Source: DASPJL01 sp035628645
GTDB taxonomy: Bacteria > Bacteroidota > Bacteroidia > Cytophagales > Cyclobacteriaceae
Assembly (NCBI GenBank): GCA_035628645.1
Contig: DASPJL010000019.1
Span: 1 to 34,627 of the forward strand
Length of the DNA stretch: 34,627 nt
Direction of reading: 5' to 3'
The notes below the pieces were generated by a model. The model did not search any database and was not told where the DNA came from. It saw nothing but the letters and a program-made list of their open reading frames with translations. Every line of letters begins with the position of its first letter. Within the stretch, counting starts at the first letter, position 1. Below are positions 32,454 to 34,627 of the stretch, piece after piece. The translations under genes were made by a program, and so were the position numbers.

Positions 32454-33973
32454 TTTTTAGAATCTTTTAAAGATGATGGTAGAGAGCTCCAGCTAAATCC
32501 ATCTCGAGCGATTAAAGCATCCGCATCTTCCGGTCCCCACATTCCAGCTGCATAATTTGGAAAATCAGGATGGATTTTAGATTCCCATTCCTGAATGATA
32601 GGCATTAAAACATCCCAGGCTACTTCTACCTGGTCAGCACGCGTAAACAAGGTGGTATCACCAATCATGGCATCCAGCAAAAGGGTTTCATAAGCTTCCG
32701 GGGTTCCTGCAGGATATTCGTCATGATAATTGAAATCCATATTCACAGGATTAAGGTTCATTTTTAAACCCGGACTTTTTGCCTGCATGCTCAACCGGAT
32801 CAACATTTCTGGTTGAATACTCAAAACCAATCTGTTTGATTTCCAGTTGTCAGTCGCCTCAGAAGGGAATGGTTGGTGTGGAACAGGTTTAAACTGAATG
32901 GTGATCATGGAGCTTTTTTCGGGCATCCTTTTTCCTGTCCTGATATAAAAAGGAACGCCCTGCCACCTCCAGTTATCTATGAAAAATTTTATTGCAGCAT
33001 AGGATTCGGTATTGGAATCGGCAGCTATTCTTGGTTCTTCCTTATAACCGGGAACTTCTTTTCCTTTGATCCAACCCGGTCCATATTGTCCCCTTACGGT
33101 ATATTTATGAACATCTTCGCTTGAGAATTTACGGATCGCTTTAAGTACATCTACTTTTTTATTCCTTATCTCATCCGCATCGAAAGAAGTAGGCGGCTCC
33201 ATGGCGACAAGGCACAGAAGTTGGAGAATATGGTTCTGAATCATATCCCTCAAAGCTCCGGATTTATCGTAGTAATTTCCTCTTCCTTCCAATCCTACAT
33301 CTTCAGAAGCTGTAATTTGGATATTCTCGATATAATTCCTGTTCCAGATAGGCTCAAAAAGCGCGTTGGCAAAACGGAAAATTAAAATGTTCTGAACGGT
33401 TTCTTTTCCTAAATAATGGTCAATTCTATAGATCTGATCTTCATAAAAGATCTGGCCAAGCATTTTGTTCAGCGCCTGGGCGCTTTCATAGTCATGGCCA
33501 AAAGGCTTTTCAATGATCAGTCTTGTATACTTGTAATCCTGCGCCAGCCCTGAAGTACCAATATTCCTGGAAATCGGCTCGATAAAACTCGGGGATACAG
33601 ACAAGTAAAATAATTTAATGGCTTTTTGGCCCCATTCATTTTCTATTTTACCTATTCTTTCACACAATTCAGTATAAGCTTCAGGAACGGTGAAGTCAGC
33701 GGTTTGAAATGACAAGTATGAAGAAAACTCTTTCCAGTCTTCCTCTTTTGATTTTCCTGTACGGGAAAATTCATCCACCGAATCCCTCATCTTGATCCTG
33801 AATTCCTCATTTGTATTGGGATGATGGTTTACTCCGATTACGGCAAACTTTTCAGGAAGCCAGTTGTCAAGGAATAAATTATATAAAGCAGGGAGTATTT
33901 TTCTTTTACTTAAATCACCAATGGCACCGAATATTACAATTATAGTTGGTCCTGGTTTTTTGGCTGACTTCAT
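32450..33973 (-). CDS. zwf: glucose-6-phosphate 1-dehydrogenase
   Basis: Oxidises glucose-6-phosphate to 6-phosphogluconolactone with NADP (or NAD). The nucleotide-binding start is VIFGAIGDLSKRKILPALYN (the family more often has GASGDL). The substrate/catalytic region is RIIEKPFGHD-like (LIIEKPFGHD) and RIDHYLGKETVQNIL, with the catalytic histidine pair region downstream. About 507 residues from ATG 33973 (MKSAKKPGPT), the usual family length. An ATG at 34006 would add 11 residues, but it lies in the loop of a hairpin, so I prefer 33973. The stop overlaps pgl. Confidence 0.96.
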   Translation of the reverse strand: MKSAKKPGPTIIVIFGAIGDLSKRKILPALYNLFLDNWLPEKFAVIGVNHHPNTNEEFRIKMRDSVDEFSRTGKSKEEDWKEFSSYLSFQTADFTVPEAYTELCERIGKIENEWGQKAIKLFYLSVSPSFIEPISRNIGTSGLAQDYKYTRLIIEKPFGHDYESAQALNKMLGQIFYEDQIYRIDHYLGKETVQNILIFRFANALFEPIWNRNYIENIQITASEDVGLEGRGNYYDKSGALRDMIQNHILQLLCLVAMEPPTSFDADEIRNKKVDVLKAIRKFSSEDVHKYTVRGQYGPGWIKGKEVPGYKEEPRIAADSNTESYAAIKFFIDNWRWQGVPFYIRTGKRMPEKSSMITIQFKPVPHQPFPSEATDNWKSNRLVLSIQPEMLIRLSMQAKSPGLKMNLNPVNMDFNYHDEYPAGTPEAYETLLLDAMIGDTTLFTRADQVEVAWDVLMPIIQEWESKIHPDFPNYAAGMWGPEDADALIARDGFSWSSLPSSLKDSKK

Positions 33974-33993
33974 CGGGTAGATTTTATTTGAAG

Positions 33994-34017
33994 AATGGCG
34001 CTGCATAAAGCGCCATT
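33994..34017. other. hairpin between gnd and zwf
   Basis: AATGGCGCT (33994-34002) and AGCGCCATT (34009-34017) form a 9-bp GC-rich stem with a 6-nt loop. On the operon's (minus) strand no T-run follows, so it is unlikely to be a full terminator; it may set RNA stability or partial polarity between gnd and zwf. Only on the plus strand is it followed by TTT. Confidence 0.6.
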
Positions 34018-34043
34018 TTTATAATGATTTGTTTAAAATTAAA

Positions 34044-34627
34044 TTATTGATTCCAGGCAGTATGAAAAGATCCTTCTGCATCTATTCTTTCATATGTATG
34101 TGCACCAAATTTGTCCCTTTGAGCCTGGATTAAATTTGCTGGAAGACGCTCTGTTCTGTATGCGTCAAAATAACTTAACGTCGTCATAAAGCAAGGCGCA
34201 GGAATTCCAGCTTCTACAGCGGCCTTTAGCACTGACCTCATGCCAGTTTGGGCTTTGTTCAAGGCGTTTGCAAAATAAGAGTCTACCATTAAGTTTGGCA
34301 GTTGAGGATTTTTGTGGAAAGCTTCACGAATAGGTTCTAACATTGCAGCCCTTATGATACAGCCGCCTCTCCAGATCTTTGCTACTTCAGCCAGGTTCAA
34401 ATTGTAATTGTACTCCTGAGAAGCTTTTTTCAATAGTACCAACCCTTGTGCATAAGACACCACCATGCTGAAATAGAAAGCCTCTTCCAACTGATTGATC
34501 AAAGTTTGTTTGTCTGCATTTATTTTTGAGGATGGTCCGTTCAATATTTTTGAAGCCGCAACTCTTTCTTCTTTATAGCCTGATAAATCACGCATAGTTA
34601 CTGACATATCAATGGTTGGCAGGGGAA
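34044..34627 (-). CDS. gnd: 6-phosphogluconate dehydrogenase, C-terminal part (cut by window edge)
   Basis: The frame stays open to the window edge; about 194 C-terminal residues of a protein normally near 470 are visible, beginning PLPTIDMSVTMRDLSGYKEE. Motifs: KIWRGGCIIRA, FANALNKAQTGMRSVL and YFDAYRTERLPANLIQAQRD followed by KFGAHTYERID, the hallmark C-terminal signature of decarboxylating 6-phosphogluconate dehydrogenase, which makes ribulose-5-phosphate, CO2 and NAD(P)H. The methionine at 34607 is internal, not a start. It is the upstream gene of the zwf-pgl pair, 70 bp before the zwf start. Confidence 0.96.
   Translation of the reverse strand, partial: PLPTIDMSVTMRDLSGYKEERVAASKILNGPSSKINADKQTLINQLEEAFYFSMVVSYAQGLVLLKKASQEYNYNLNLAEVAKIWRGGCIIRAAMLEPIREAFHKNPQLPNLMVDSYFANALNKAQTGMRSVLKAAVEAGIPAPCFMTTLSYFDAYRTERLPANLIQAQRDKFGAHTYERIDAEGSFHTAWNQ

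Noticed and set aside
1..34627. tRNA or rRNA genes
   Set aside because: No cloverleaf-like sequence or rRNA segment was recognised by eye; a dedicated tRNA scan would be needed to exclude them fully.

Overview
The window reads as chromosomal DNA from a gliding, polysaccharide-degrading Bacteroidota, most likely of the order Cytophagales (Cytophaga or Sporocytophaga-like). The evidence is a giant SprB-type adhesin with a type IX secretion (T9SS) type B tail next to a PorP/SprF-family protein, a GH5 endoglucanase with a T9SS type A tail, a B12-riboswitch-controlled TonB receptor, DUF4469, 7TMR-DISM and many stand-alone response regulators, AT-rich intergenic DNA and few recognisable Shine-Dalgarno sites. 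The species is an inference.

Layout. (1) 1-3019, minus strand: the edge of a type I CRISPR-Cas locus. It holds a cut cas3 (HD domain), a cas5-like gene, a frameshifted cas6 and, beyond a small plus-strand gene and a perfect palindrome, a second, unrelated-looking intact cas6. No CRISPR array, cas7, cas8, cas1 or cas2 is visible. (2) 3257-8346: a lipoprotein alpha/beta hydrolase divergent from a WYL regulator, a cluster of repeated hairpins, an HU-like/DUF4469 protein with a small upstream ORF and a palindrome at its probable promoter, a YjdM zinc-ribbon protein and a DedA membrane protein. (3) 8556-10694: glycogen debranching enzyme. (4) 11109-21421: a response regulator, a 2114-residue lectin/SprB-repeat adhesin, its SprF-like partner, and a 7TM receptor whose cytoplasmic end is an IS1595-type transposase zinc ribbon instead of a kinase. 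A gene remnant follows. (5) 21950-25078: multidomain GH5 cellulase. (6) 25244-27872, minus: cobalamin riboswitch, small hydrophobic ORF, BtuB-type receptor. (7) 28289-31611, plus: a globin-like histidine kinase and three receiver-domain proteins. (8) 31734-34627, minus: gnd (cut), zwf and pgl, the oxidative pentose phosphate operon.

How the parts fit. Regions 4 and 5 make surface and secreted proteins that use the T9SS, for adhesion or gliding and for cellulose or hemicellulose attack. Region 3 and region 8 are central carbohydrate metabolism. Region 7 is a phosphorelay-like cluster with no DNA-binding output. The most unusual item is the 7TM/transposase-zinc-ribbon fusion at 19574-21421, which looks like a membrane receptor with a domesticated DNA-binding domain beside an adhesin/secretion pair. 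Other second-look items are the doubled cas6, the histidine-to-tyrosine change in the globin-like kinase, and the small ORF between the B12 riboswitch and btuB.
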